Positions 1-12,800 of a stretch of 64,000 nt of DNA are shown in pieces. How positions within the stretch are numbered: position 1 is the stretch's first letter; each line of letters opens with the position of its first letter. The translations under genes were made by a program, and so were the position numbers. Under the pieces are notes generated by a model. That model searched no databases, was not told the DNA's origin, and saw nothing but the letters and a program-made list of their open reading frames with translations. This stretch comes from Diadema setosum (Eukaryota > Echinodermata > Echinoidea > Diadematoida > Diadematidae): positions 48,477,748-48,541,747 of the forward strand of contig NC_092688.1 in NCBI RefSeq assembly GCF_964275005.1. The letters are read 5' to 3'.

Positions 1-869
1 ACATCCTTCTCCTCTACAACAATCTTCCTGTGTGGGTTGTACATGATAAGAAAACATTCTGAAGATTCAGTTGTGACTGCACTGTTCATGACAGCTCAGT
101 CACATGACTGAATGTCTGAAGTCATGAGCCTTTCGCAGTAGACTCTAGGAATCCTGCTAGAACCAATGTGGATGTAACATACCATCTCTTTAGTAGCAAT
201 GTGTTTGTTGGTTGCTGTCGTTCACATTGATTCCAGTGAAACAACAGGAGGTATGGATATTCTAAACCATTGCCAATATGAGATAACCCCAGACAGAATG
301 CAGCACTACACATTGCTTTTGTGCACAACACAATCATAGAGGAATTTGGTTTACTATGAAGAGGAATAAAAGCGCATCACAATCTTCCATCAATGTTTAA
401 TTGCTTTTTTCAACTCTGACAAGTTGTGCCGCGGAAAGAGTAACAAAACAATGTGTACTACCTTAATGCCTCCTGTCACCTTCAACTCTCAGGTCTTCCA
501 CTTGACACTCATGATTATCTTTCTTGCAAACCCATGTAAAATCTCAACATATTCCTTCTCTACCACCAATCTAATCAATAAAAGATGCACAAAACCCCTG
601 TGTCTCTACAGGTTTTCCAAACACAATATTAACAGTTTCACCTTTGTGTGGCCAATTCATCAATCCCAATATTCCAACTCTGTAGCTCTGCCCCTTCAAA
701 CCATAAACCAATATATCCACATCAATACAAGTCCATCATTCTTCTCCATGTCTCAAATCCTGCATGATTACATCTTCATATTTGTCACACGCTGACAATC
801 CAACTTCCCCGTTAATAAATTGAGGACAAACACGCGACAATTTGCCTTCACAGATATCTCCTCGGAGCC
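1..869. other. 3' flank/3' UTR of the BRE1 gene; no other gene seen
   Basis: This segment follows the BRE1 stop codon on the minus strand and is probably 3' UTR and flank. AATAAA hexamers occur only on the opposite strand (about 365, 577, 813). A 123-codon plus-strand open frame at 424-795 has no recognisable domain. Confidence 0.4.
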
Positions 870-3800
870 TCAGTCTAGCCATATCCTATGGTAGTCATTG
901 GCACCAAAGCCAGCATTACACTTGGGGCACTTCCGTTGCCGTGTTTCATAGCGAGTCTTGATACAGGTGAAGCAGAAGACGTGGAAGCACTTGGTAAGCA
1001 CAACGTCCTTGCGACCTTTCTTGCAGCACGGACACGTCAATTGCTCCTGGAACAGTAGAAGGTATTTAGAGTACATGTATATCATTCAATGCTTACGTCT
1101 ATTCAGCTCAAAATGAACGTATTCACACCATTCACTCACAAGGCTGGTCAGCAGCGCTCAAATTAAACAGAGGCCATAAGGCTAATGGCCGTGATACCCC
1201 TCTGAACTGAAGAGTTCAAGGCCACTACTGGTCATGATCCTTTGGGTGTTAACTACCGTAGAAAATCTAATGCTGATAAGTCAGATGACAAAAACCTAAC
1301 TTTAACCGTCTTTGCATAGATCTACATAATGGCATAAATATGTTTTTCTTCTGGAATGTGATCTGAAATGTTGTATCTACATTTCTCAACAATTTTCATT
1401 AAGTATATCAATGAATTTAATGTACATTTAATCTTATATCACATAATCAAACAACATTGGTAACTTTTGTTGCCAGGCAAAGAAAAGTCCATCACATCAA
1501 TGTCGGTGAAAGTCAAAACATATTTTTAGGTAAATGAATTTTGGCTTTTATGCCCCCTAACTGGCCCTGATGCCCCCTCTGAATATCTGTGAGTCAAGGG
1601 CAAATTGGCCATGGCCTAAATCAAATGGAATTTAACTCTTTATGTGCCATGTTTGCATGCCTGACTCAGTGGACAGCATGCCAACTTTGCATATTCTGCT
1701 CAAACTCACAAACCCGCCCAAACCGATCGATAAATCGCCAAATGCCACAGTACAATGCTGCCCCCCCAAGGAAAAACGCAGTATCTAACATTTTTGGCGA
1801 TTTTCACTTTTTTGCATAAATATAGTCAGTGGGCAATCCTTCTTCATATGACATATTCAGATTTTTGAAAAAATGTTTAGAAAGCCACTTTTCCGTAACT
1901 GCCAAACGCAGTATCTACACTCAACTTGCACTTTCCCCAAGGAAAAACGCAGTATCTACATGATGAATATTTCCCCAAGGAAAAACGCAGTATCTACAAA
2001 GCTAGTCTTAATTACCAGACACTGTTATTTATATATGTGAATACTTTGCCGGTTGTTCTGTAATTTGAACGTAAATTACTTTCTTTAGATATACTTGCTC
2101 AATAATAAGACATAATGTTCAAAATATCTAACCGAAACAATACTGATTAGTAAATATTTTGATGAGATCGTGATCCTAATATAAAACACAGTGTGTGATT
2201 AAGACTAACCGAGTGCACATTAAACAATACAACACAACACTGACAGCTTGCAGCTAGCTGCACTGATGCTGTGCAGCAGTCAGCACAGGGCCCGGCTAGT
2301 CAGCATACAGTGGGAGTGTGTACTTGGAATAAAACAAAATGTTGTTGTGGGGAAGGTGAGCCTAGCCCTCAAGAAAAATTTATCTGCAGATAATGAGTAA
2401 GTTATTCAAAGCTATTTCAATATTGAAAGAATAAAGCTGATTGTTTGTCACACGAAGCGAAGTAAACACAAATGCATGTTTGTCACACAAAGCGAGGTAA
2501 ACACAAATGCATACATTTGTGTTTACTTCGCTTCGTGTGATAAACGATCCGCTTTATTCTTTCATATTCTACCTCAATGATGAACATTATCCGTACTACA
2601 ACTTGTTGTGAAGTAACTTTGTTAGACCCAGACCCTTGTCAAAATTCCTCAGGCTCCGAATCCGAAAGTTTCTTCGAAAGGCAATAGATCTATTTGTGTT
2701 GTATCGGATAAACGTCAGGTTATGTAACATGTTACACCCTCCCTTAGGTCTAAGTCTAAGTCTTTTAGACTTGTCTAGACAGTAGGCTATGCCTAACGTT
2801 TGAGTCTTGCGTCTCTTTTCTAATGTTAGACTTAACGTTAATCAGAACTTTCAGGGTCCGTATTCCGAAAGTCTAAAGAAAGATCTAGTGTAGGACTTGA
2901 ATAGGCCTACTCTAGGGCAGGCCTGTAGTAAGAAGTCTAAAACTTAACCACTTTTTAGAATCCTAAGTCTAGTGAAGTGTCAATGTTCAATTATCTACTC
3001 CATACCATACTTATGTCTTAAAATTACAGAGTTGACAATACTATAGATTAGGGTCCATGGGAAAAATAGGTACCCACGGTAAATGGACGAAATAGAGAAA
3101 GTTAAGAATAAGTTGTATTTTAATTCTTATCGGATCTAGACAGTGTCTAGACCCTAACTGGTTAGTGAGACTGGGTTGCGTAAAATGCATGCATGATCCC
3201 ATGCTGCATGCTACATAACTTACAACGAATACAAGTAAAAAAAGTTACATTACAAATTTACATGACGTTAAACTTAGGTTCAATCCAGAAGGAATAGGCC
3301 TAGAGAGCGGATGTCACTTCATTCTAGACCGGTTCTAGATGTATTTTTTTTTTCTAATCAAAGAGTCCTGGCTCGTGTAGGGCTTAAACCTTCTGCAGTT
3401 CTAACGTTAGGCTATTTTTTTTTTTTTTTCTGTGAGCATCGTGCATGTAACTATAGCCTGAGGCGGTAGACTCGTGTAGCCTGCTACGTAGCCAGCCTAG
3501 AATAAACGATATAAAAACTAGACCTAGTCTAGATCGATCTAGGTCCAGACATCCGATTTAGATTTATTTTGGTCTAGACAGACTGTAACCTAGACTGTAC
3601 AGATCTAGATCTAGTATTATAGATGCTAGTTAGCGGCTAGGCCATGTAGCATCACATTACAGCCCTGGCAAGCTTCATATTAAACACGTATCGACGTAAC
3701 GTTAGGCCTACAGCAAGATCGGTCTGGGATACACTTTTAAGCAAAACGTTCCAAGAACGATCTGTTATTTAATAATCTTATGAAGCCTACTCTGTAATCA

Positions 3801-6800
3801 GGGCATAAATGGGGGGGGGGGGGGGGATGGAGGATGCATCCCCCAGGGCCAGAGAATACTTGAACAATGATGTATACATGCATACATAATTATGGCAGAA
3901 GATTAATCCAAGTCATTCCGCTGTAGATACTGCGTTTTTCCTTGGGGAAATTCGTTCCATTGTAGATACTGCGTTTTTCCTTGGGGAAATCAGTCAATTG
4001 CGTGGGGTTTCCCCAAAGTATCTACATTTTCATCAATAACTGAAAAACAAAACAAAAACACAAAATGATATTTTCCAGGAAAATTGGTAGCTAGATAGAC
4101 TAAAATTCCACAATGAAGGAATTTTTCAAAAGAGTATATTTTCCAGGGGCTTTGGCAAAAAGATAAAATGGTGAATATCTCGGTTGTTTAGAAATGGAGC
4201 TGGATGTAGATACTGCGTTTTTCCTTGGGGGGGGGGGCAGAATGAAAGTGTTTGTCGCGATTCCGTTCCTCTCACATGTAGCTTGCATCTTATGTAATGA
4301 TTCACCAGCAAGCAGTGTTCCCTACTGGATTTACGTGTAAATTCTAAGTTTCTGTCACTATTTTGTGTGCATAAGTCATGCATTTACAGTAATGTAGCTA
4401 CTGTAATGGGTCATTTGAAAGAAAACCAATCATAGATTTGTCATTTTGGCATTTTCTCTACAACTTTGCCCACTACATGCCCAGGTTTTCACAGAAATGT
4501 ATAAACGTTACATCGATTTAAAAAACAGAATGTTAAAAACAGAATGTTTTCTCAAAGCACAACAGCGTTGGTGTCTCAGAATAATGGCACACAGGGGGTT
4601 TCCACCATGGCACATAAAGAGTTATGGCCTGCAGGTCAGTGTTAGGGAAATTTATGTACCAAATTCAGACTTTTGGCTAGATTGAGTATTGTTTCTTGGC
4701 CAAGTTTGCTGAACATTTACAAACATACTTACAACCTGATGCAGGGTACCAGTATACCAAAGTGTGAAGAATGAATGCTAACCTTTAATGTTCGGACCTC
4801 TTCAGCCAGAACTTCATCAGCACTGCTGGCAAGCTCCATCCGTTTGTATCTTTCTACTTTCCTCTTAAGACTCACACACTCTTCCTACATAGGCAGAAGA
4901 AAGAAAGAGAGAGGTGTGTTTGCTTAAACTCCATTTTGATACTATCTATATATGCAAAATTTTTTGTGGTTTCATTTTCATGAATTTAGCGAATAGGGTT
5001 TCAACCATGAGAAAAATAGGTGAAAATGTTGACCAAAACTCCGAACAAAAATTTGCCCCACATGCAGAGTCTCCAAGTGAGGAACAGTGGTAAAGCCCTG
5101 ATGCAATCATCACTACTTTACTGAGAGATTTGATCTCATTTCAGCAATGCAAGTAACAAAATGGCTTCTTTGAGAAGTCACACCATCATTTGAACATTTG
5201 TGTTATATATATAATATGTTTTTGCTTTACTTGAATAATTAATAAATTCATTAATACACATACTTTTTAATATTTCATGTCCGAATACTGCTTATGTGAG
5301 AAAGACCCTCTGGAGAAAGGAAGTTTACTCACAGGGTTCCTTTTCTAAGATTATCACAGCCATCACACATGAAATGCTATGCAAGGCAATAATCATGAAT
5401 GTTGGCAAGGTCCAGGTAGGCACTGATGAACAGACAAACTAAGAATATGAGTAACCAGCTTGACAAATGCCTTGATGGTGATTCAATTATGATTTCAAGA
5501 GAGATGGAAGCTAAATATATACAATATAACACTCCTCAGCTGTATCTTAGGCCTATAGGACTGCACCTTAATCACAGCCATCATCATAACATACAATCAA
5601 GAACACATGTAAAAGTGCATGAAATACCTGTGCTCTCCTGAACTTGTGGTTTTCTGCCTCCACAGCTGTGGATTTCTCCTTGACCAACTTCTGAAGTGCC
5701 TCTGTTGTCCCATCAATCTTGTCAAGTTTGAGTTTCAGATCCGCAGCTTGCTGGGATACATCAATGGCCTGAGTACGTGAACCAAAGAAGAAAGGAATGG
5801 ATCGTGATAAAAATAACTAGAATTTAGTACTGAAGAAAAATAATTATTCCTTGAATTCATTTAATACAATAAAATCATTATTTTTTGAATTCATTCAATA
5901 GAATATCTACCATTTGTGTAGTGAAGCATAACAATCTTGTGAGTTTGGAATTGATGGATAGTAGATACAATGTATCTTTAATACGGTCTCTTGAATGACT
6001 GAATCTGTTACATGTGTATACCAGATATTATTCAAACCGACCCCTGTCCCTGGCACACAGCATTCTTTCTCACTCACCCTACAGGTTATACAGCATTTCA
6101 GTTTGAGGACATGTTAGTCCTCACATTTCGGATGCCACAATGCTTTGCTACCATGCTTGGCATGAAGTGTGATTATACTGATATAAATGGATACATAGCA
6201 CAGATAAATTCTGCCATCATGAAGAGGGCTTTCCAAAGGGTAGCTACCTTTCGTTTGTGCATCTCCATGGCCTGCTGACGAAGAGTCAACTCTTTCTCCA
6301 CAGTACTCAGTGTGCTCTGTAAGATTCTCTCCTTCTCCTCAAGTTTCCGTACCACCTGATTCTGGGCATCCACCTGAGTCTGAAGCGTCCCCACCTGGTC
6401 AGCCAACACGTCCTTCTCTTCTCTCAGTAGCTTGTGGATCTGGTTGGACTTAATCCTCTGTACATACAAGTTTGAAGGTAAAATTCCATACACATAATGA
6501 GTGGTAAAGATCACTTACGAAGCAACATTAATCACATCATCCTGGAACAGAGTATCATTTATAGCGAAATGAAAGATTTATCAAAAGTTAACCTTGTTTA
6601 CCCAAGATATGACCAAGAATTGAACAATCAATTTTTCTTGTCTATCACTACAATAATGAGGTTGGTACAATACTCCTAGTATTTCCTGTTCGCAATACTT
6701 CATATTTCTCTCGGACAAGGAGGTCAAGTCAAGTTTGGACTACAGGATATTAGTTGATGTCCTTTTTGCTATAAAAACTTGCTGAAACTAATGGAAATGA

Positions 6801-9800
6801 TTGAGAGAAACAATGGGAATGATATATGTGACCCGCTCCAACAAAAGTATCCTAAAGTCGCTGATGGCTGAGCCGAGAAAATCGAGTTTGAAGTCACATC
6901 ATCAAAATTGGTCAGAACAATCAGATTTCTGTTTTTGGCATAATTTTGTGCCTTATGTTTTGTCTATCATCTGCCAAAATTTCGAAGCTAAATGATCAAA
7001 GGAAAGGCAAGAAATCAGCATTTTTCTGTGCCATGATTTTCCGACTTTCAACGTAACAGAAACGTGTTCGAAAATTTGGATTTAGTGCCGCAGCTAGACT
7101 CCACCCCTAGCAACGAGGGAGTGATCTTATTGGTCAGTGCGTGGCACCTGGTTACTGACTGGTCGTGCGTAGACCGCTGGGGCTAAGTTTGAATGAATAT
7201 CGCGGAGGTCAAAGCGGTGAAAACTGTTTCGCCTCCCCCTGATTATGATAGCTTCGGAAGGAAAACTTTGAAGGCGATTTTCTCTAAACTCTGATTTCCT
7301 CAACCACTTGACATGCGCTAACAAAGTCATTGATATCTCCGCAAACGAGTACTTTTACGAGTTGTGCTACATACGAAATTAGAGTAGAAGAGTAAGGGAA
7401 TAATGTCATGCCATTTTCAGAAAATTGTCTTCCCCGACTTTCGGATCCTTTTGTTGTAGCGGGTCACATATATCCTTGCTTTATGAGAGAGAATACAGTG
7501 TAGACGATAATGGAATTCTCTATTTCTTCCCTAGTGTGGCAAAAGTCCATGTGAGGGCATGTCCTCTATGTACTCACTTCAGACATGAGTTTGAAGTTGG
7601 CGTCATCCTTCTCTCTGAGCTGCTGAAGGAGGCGAGTGTTCATCTCTTGCATGTCCTCAAATGCTTGACCTGTGACATCCATCTCGGACAGTAGAGCCTC
7701 CTCCTCCTGATAGGATCACACCAATACCAACATCAGTTGCCATGGTTTCATGACTGACACACAAGGAATTTATTTACTGACATTTCACTTGCCCTTTTGA
7801 CTCTGATGGCTTGGTACAGAATTCACTTTGCAAATGAGCTTTATACTACAGCTATAAACCAACAGCACTGAATTTTCAAGGCTTTCAAAGAATTCTAAGC
7901 TTGAATTTGGACTGTGTGTAAAACCTCCATAAATCTTCCCTTGAGGTTAACCTATAAAAGAGTGTACTGAAAAACGAGGAATGTTCGTGTGTATTTTAAT
8001 TTTGCGCATTTCGCGAGCGCAAAGATTCGCGAAAAAAAAAATGCACGCGAAAGTTTTTGTCTGCACTGTATGCATTGCACGCCAGTGGCAATTCGCGAAA
8101 ATTTCATGCCACAAAGGTGGCCATCGGCTCCAATTCGCGAATATATCATGTTCTACAGTATAAGTGGCTTCAGAGCCTCTTAAGATTTTGATCTAAAGTG
8201 GTGTGAATAAATCATTGATTTCTGGCTTTGACTGCCATCTACATAACTCTCCCTCTTCACAAACATTCAGTAATTTGTTAGAGCATCTCTCACCTGTTTC
8301 TTTTCAGCAAGTTTCTTCTGTAACTGGTGAATGCCTTCTTCCAAGGCCCGAATCTTCCTCAAAGCATCCTCATCTGTCATCTTTCTGCTCTCTAGTCTCT
8401 CTCTCTCCTCCAGGTGTCGTATCCTTTTCTGCAGGTCATCAATCTCCATCCTGGCCTTGCGCTCATTGGACATAATCTGGCCAGAGAGGGCAGACTTTCT
8501 GTTATCAAGTCACTAATGGGTACTTTATCTTCTATCTCGTACTCACGAATTGCTATCTTTACAAATCACAGTATATACTAGAACAATCTCTCCATGTGTA
8601 CAACATACTTAATTTTTTTTTCCAATTAATATTTTCATCATATAGTGTGTGTAAGACTAAAAGCGCTTCTTACCATTTAGACTTGTATGAAAACGAGTGC
8701 ATCACAGAATAATTCTTACTAAGGCAGGTACTGGGTAATCTTAGTTTGGATAACCATTAGAAAAAAAAAAATCCAGCTGTGCCATGATACATCCCTGTGA
8801 AATCTGCTAGCTAAACAAGAGGAATTCAAGATATTTAGCTGTATTTCAAAATTTCGCTAGATACTGCCACAAGCATTTGTTGGTAAAAGTCAACATATCT
8901 AGGAGAATATGTGTAGAAAGTGGGGAGGAGTCTTTGCTGTATGCAGTCCAACTTAGCAAGAATGTTGCTGACTTGATTATGACAAAGAACACAAATCATT
9001 CATGCATGACAAATTGTTTCTTACCCTTTAATAAGGAGACACCGTATCAAAAGCTACTCAGTATTACATGAACACGCTTACCTGTGCCTTGTCTCTCTGC
9101 TCTTTCTGCAGACCTTTGTACATATCGAGCAGCAGCTTTAGCTCTTTCTGTCCTTCCTGAGCTTTCCTGTCACAAAATAAAAAAGAGAGAAGAAATGAAA
9201 CTCACAGTCAAGGCTTTTACTGTCTGAACGAGTCATTGTTAGATTATTGTAAATGGTTTACCCGGATAAGGGAAAGTTGCTATTGGAATCCTGTTATCAA
9301 ATCATATTTGATCTAAACTACCCTCTATTTACATTGTATGTCTTCATTATCTGTAGTCACTCAATACTCATAGGTCTTAAGTATTCAGTCAATATCGATG
9401 GCTAAATTTGTCCTCTCCCACCTAAACCAACCCCTCCCCCCACCCCACCCCCCCAAAAAAAAAAATCTTCAAAACCGACATCACGTAGTTCACTTTACTA
9501 AAAACACATCCTGATTGAACAATACATAACGAGAAAAAAAAAAAACAACAACAACAACAAACAATGACTGAGCAGATGCTCTAACAACAAAAACTATTGT
9601 AAAGCAAGATATTTTTGCGGGATGAAATTATCGCAAATTGGATCTGATGGCCTTTTGCGTGGCATGAAATTTTCGCAAATTGCCACTGGCATTCAATGTA
9701 TGCAGTGTGGGCAAGAACTTTCGTGTGCATTTTAATTTTGCGAATCTCGGCTCTTGCGAATTCGCAAAATTAAAATGCACGTAACATTTCTGGTTTTTCA

Positions 9801-12800
9801 GTATAGCCAGGTGCCCGCACCTCGTCAGGGGCCCGAATACCGTCACCCCGCTTAAAATCATTTTGAGCGCACTGAACAAAAATGTATGCCCGGGACTGTG
9901 TTCTGTACGCTTGAAACTTAGCAGGACTACCACAACCAAGCAAACTGTGGTGAAAACCGAACAGTTTTTCGCGAAAATCTGAAATTTTTAATAGGGCTAT
10001 AGGAATACGTGTTATATGTCACCCGCACGCATCTTTTACGTGTATGTCTATGCGAACATCACTGTCACCCGCACACGTCTTTTACGTGCTAAGTCTATGG
10101 GAGAGCGGGTGACGAGTTGCGGGCCCCTTCCTTAGCGCGCAACTTTTTCTCATCGTTCGCGTTCGACGGCGATAGCTGCAAATTTTCAATATCGATCAGT
10201 GAACTTGTGATTCCATTGGAATTTTCAGCATTTTTCCTGTATGTGAGTTGGATTTCAAAGAATTTCAGTGGCGAAATGTGATTCAATTATGGGCAAACAT
10301 TAACTATGACGAGGTGCGGGTCACCCAAGTATACCTCTTTTATACAAGTAGATTCCTAAATATGACTGAAATTCAGAAGAGATATTGTGAGCTCACTTTA
10401 GCTGTGCCCTCAGCTCCTTGACAAGGTCAGATTCATTCTTGATGTCTTTCCCACGATCCTCCTTCCCCCGTTCTTTATCCTTCCTTTCATCCCCATGGTG
10501 CGCATGATGATGGTGTGTGTGGTCCTCACGTTTGGCTGGCTGATCCTTCTCATGCCCACCCTCCTTCTGGTGCTCTGAGCTACTCTCTCTGCCATTACCA
10601 CCACTGCTGCCACTCCCACTGGAAGATGCAGCTGATGCAGAAGACCCTCCATTGCTCCCAAGCCCACTGCAGCCCTGGGCATGCTTCTCCACTTCTGTTT
10701 TCAGCTGCACTCAAAACACACGGGATAGAAAGGGTGTTTAAGAAAATAAGGCACACAAAATACTTGTCTTTGTGGATTCGTTTTTGTTGAACTTTTCAAC
10801 AGCTTATCATCACTGAATTCCTTGAATAATAGACGAGACTTACTTTGGCTATTTCCACTTGAGCTTCTTTGAGTTTCCTCCGGTAACGGCTTATTTCTCC
10901 CTTCAGCTGTGAGTTGTGACTTTGATAACTGGACACAAGATGGCGCAGTTCACGATTGATGGGCCCTTAAAATAGAGAAGCAGAACAATTATACACACTG
11001 ATGATGCAGAGTACAAAGGTGTTTGTTACAAGTACATCAAACTGCATGGCAGGAATGACATAGAATTCTAAGGAATTACATTTGGTATCAAGTTGTGCCT
11101 CTGTAAGATTTGGTCAATCCTGATTACAGAAGCCTTCAACTTTAGTGACATCACCAACAGAGTGCCATAGACTCCAGTCTGTCTACTTTTTGTTCAGTCA
11201 GTATTTATGTCCACTTCTATAACTGATGAACTTACTTTTGCTATAATGATTTCTTTAAATTAGCCATCGGCATTTTCACACCTCTCTAAGTCTCCACATA
11301 TGCCTGCACTGTAAGCAGTACCTTGGCTTGCTTTTGATGTAGTTCTAGTCAGGATTTCTTACCTGCTTGTTCATTGGCAGCTAAGTTCTGTTCAAATTCT
11401 ATCCTCAGCATCTCATATTCCTTTTGGACCTGTGCTAGATTGTCTTCCAGCTGCATGACCTCAGTGCGTAGCTTCTTCTGACAGGCAAGTTCATCACTCT
11501 AGATGCACAAAGTTGAACAGTACATTTTTCATATATTAGAACTTAATATGTGACTGCTGGGTGACTATAAAATTTGATGCAAAATTCAACTCCGCCTTGC
11601 CTCAATATGAACAGAAAATTTCAAGAGATCCTGAAGGTACCTGTAGACAAGTTTGAAGCTCTATTCCCACATAATTCAATGAGATTATACCATAATAAGA
11701 CTTACAGTACAGTTACTTAGTCTTCTATGCATGTTTCATCTGCAGATTTTATCAATTATTTCAGAATTCATATCAAATGAATGAGCATAATGACATTACA
11801 AACACATTTGGAGGCTTAAAGATGACATAATATGCAGGATAGATGTCCTTATTAATGAGTCATCTCACAAACATACTGTCAAAGACATACTACAAAATGC
11901 TCTCAGGGGAGTGCAACTGAAGGGAAAAAGTAATGGTTGAAGGTACTAAAGATTAAAGGGCCCTACCTCCATCTGTTCAATCTGTCTCAGGTGAGTGTTC
12001 TTAGTCTGCTGCAGTAAAGTCCTGCCATCCTCCGCCTGAGACTTCATTTCTTGAGCCTCCTTGTAGAGAACAGAGAACTGTGACTGCAGGCACTTGTACG
12101 TCGCCGTCTCCTTGATCACATGCTCTGGCAGTAGCTTTAGCTGTAAGAGTATTATGGTTAAAATCACAAGCTTATTCATGTGAAGCAAAAAAAAAAAACC
12201 CATGAACTACGAGTTCTAAAATGAGCTTCTCCCAAACTATGAATTTCTCAAACAATATTACACATGCAATATCGCTGATGTTTGTATCAGAAATTACTGG
12301 CAATGACACAGTGCGAGAGATCACAAAGGATCCTGCGTGTTCCTATATTTTGTGAAGATCATCCAGTATTGACTTTTTATGAATAGTTACATGCTTACAA
12401 TCCACATTATACATTTGTCAGAAAAAGGAAGCCTTTTACAGTATCAATATACATATGAAAAATAACATGTCTGGTGTACTGTATACGCCAAATATTTCGC
12501 AAGATTTTTATTTTCGCGAATTTCGTGAGTCAGCTGCTATTCGCGAAATTAAAAACATGTGAAAATATTGACTCTAATGCCAATGTGAAGTGCGCATATA
12601 AATTTCTCTGTTCAGTACAAGACTCCACGATCACAAATTTAACCACTCGCGAAATATTGTCGGGAAGTCCTGATTCGCAAAAATTTAGACTTGCGAAATA
12701 TATGGCGTATACAGTATTTCACCACAGTATGGCTCCATGTTTTTTTCTTGTAACTATTTATGACTACTCCACCCACAACCTTTCATCCTTATATCATCCT

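Noticed and set aside
424-795. 123-codon open frame on the plus strand
   Set aside because: Composition is typical of AT-rich noncoding DNA, with no domain or splice context; it lies in the BRE1 3' flank.
9421-9470. Regulatory C/A-rich site
   Set aside because: Simple low-complexity CCCC/AAAA tract like others in the window.
10515-10790. 91-codon open frame opposite the BRE1 Ser/His-rich exon
   Set aside because: It is the antisense shadow of a verified coding exon.
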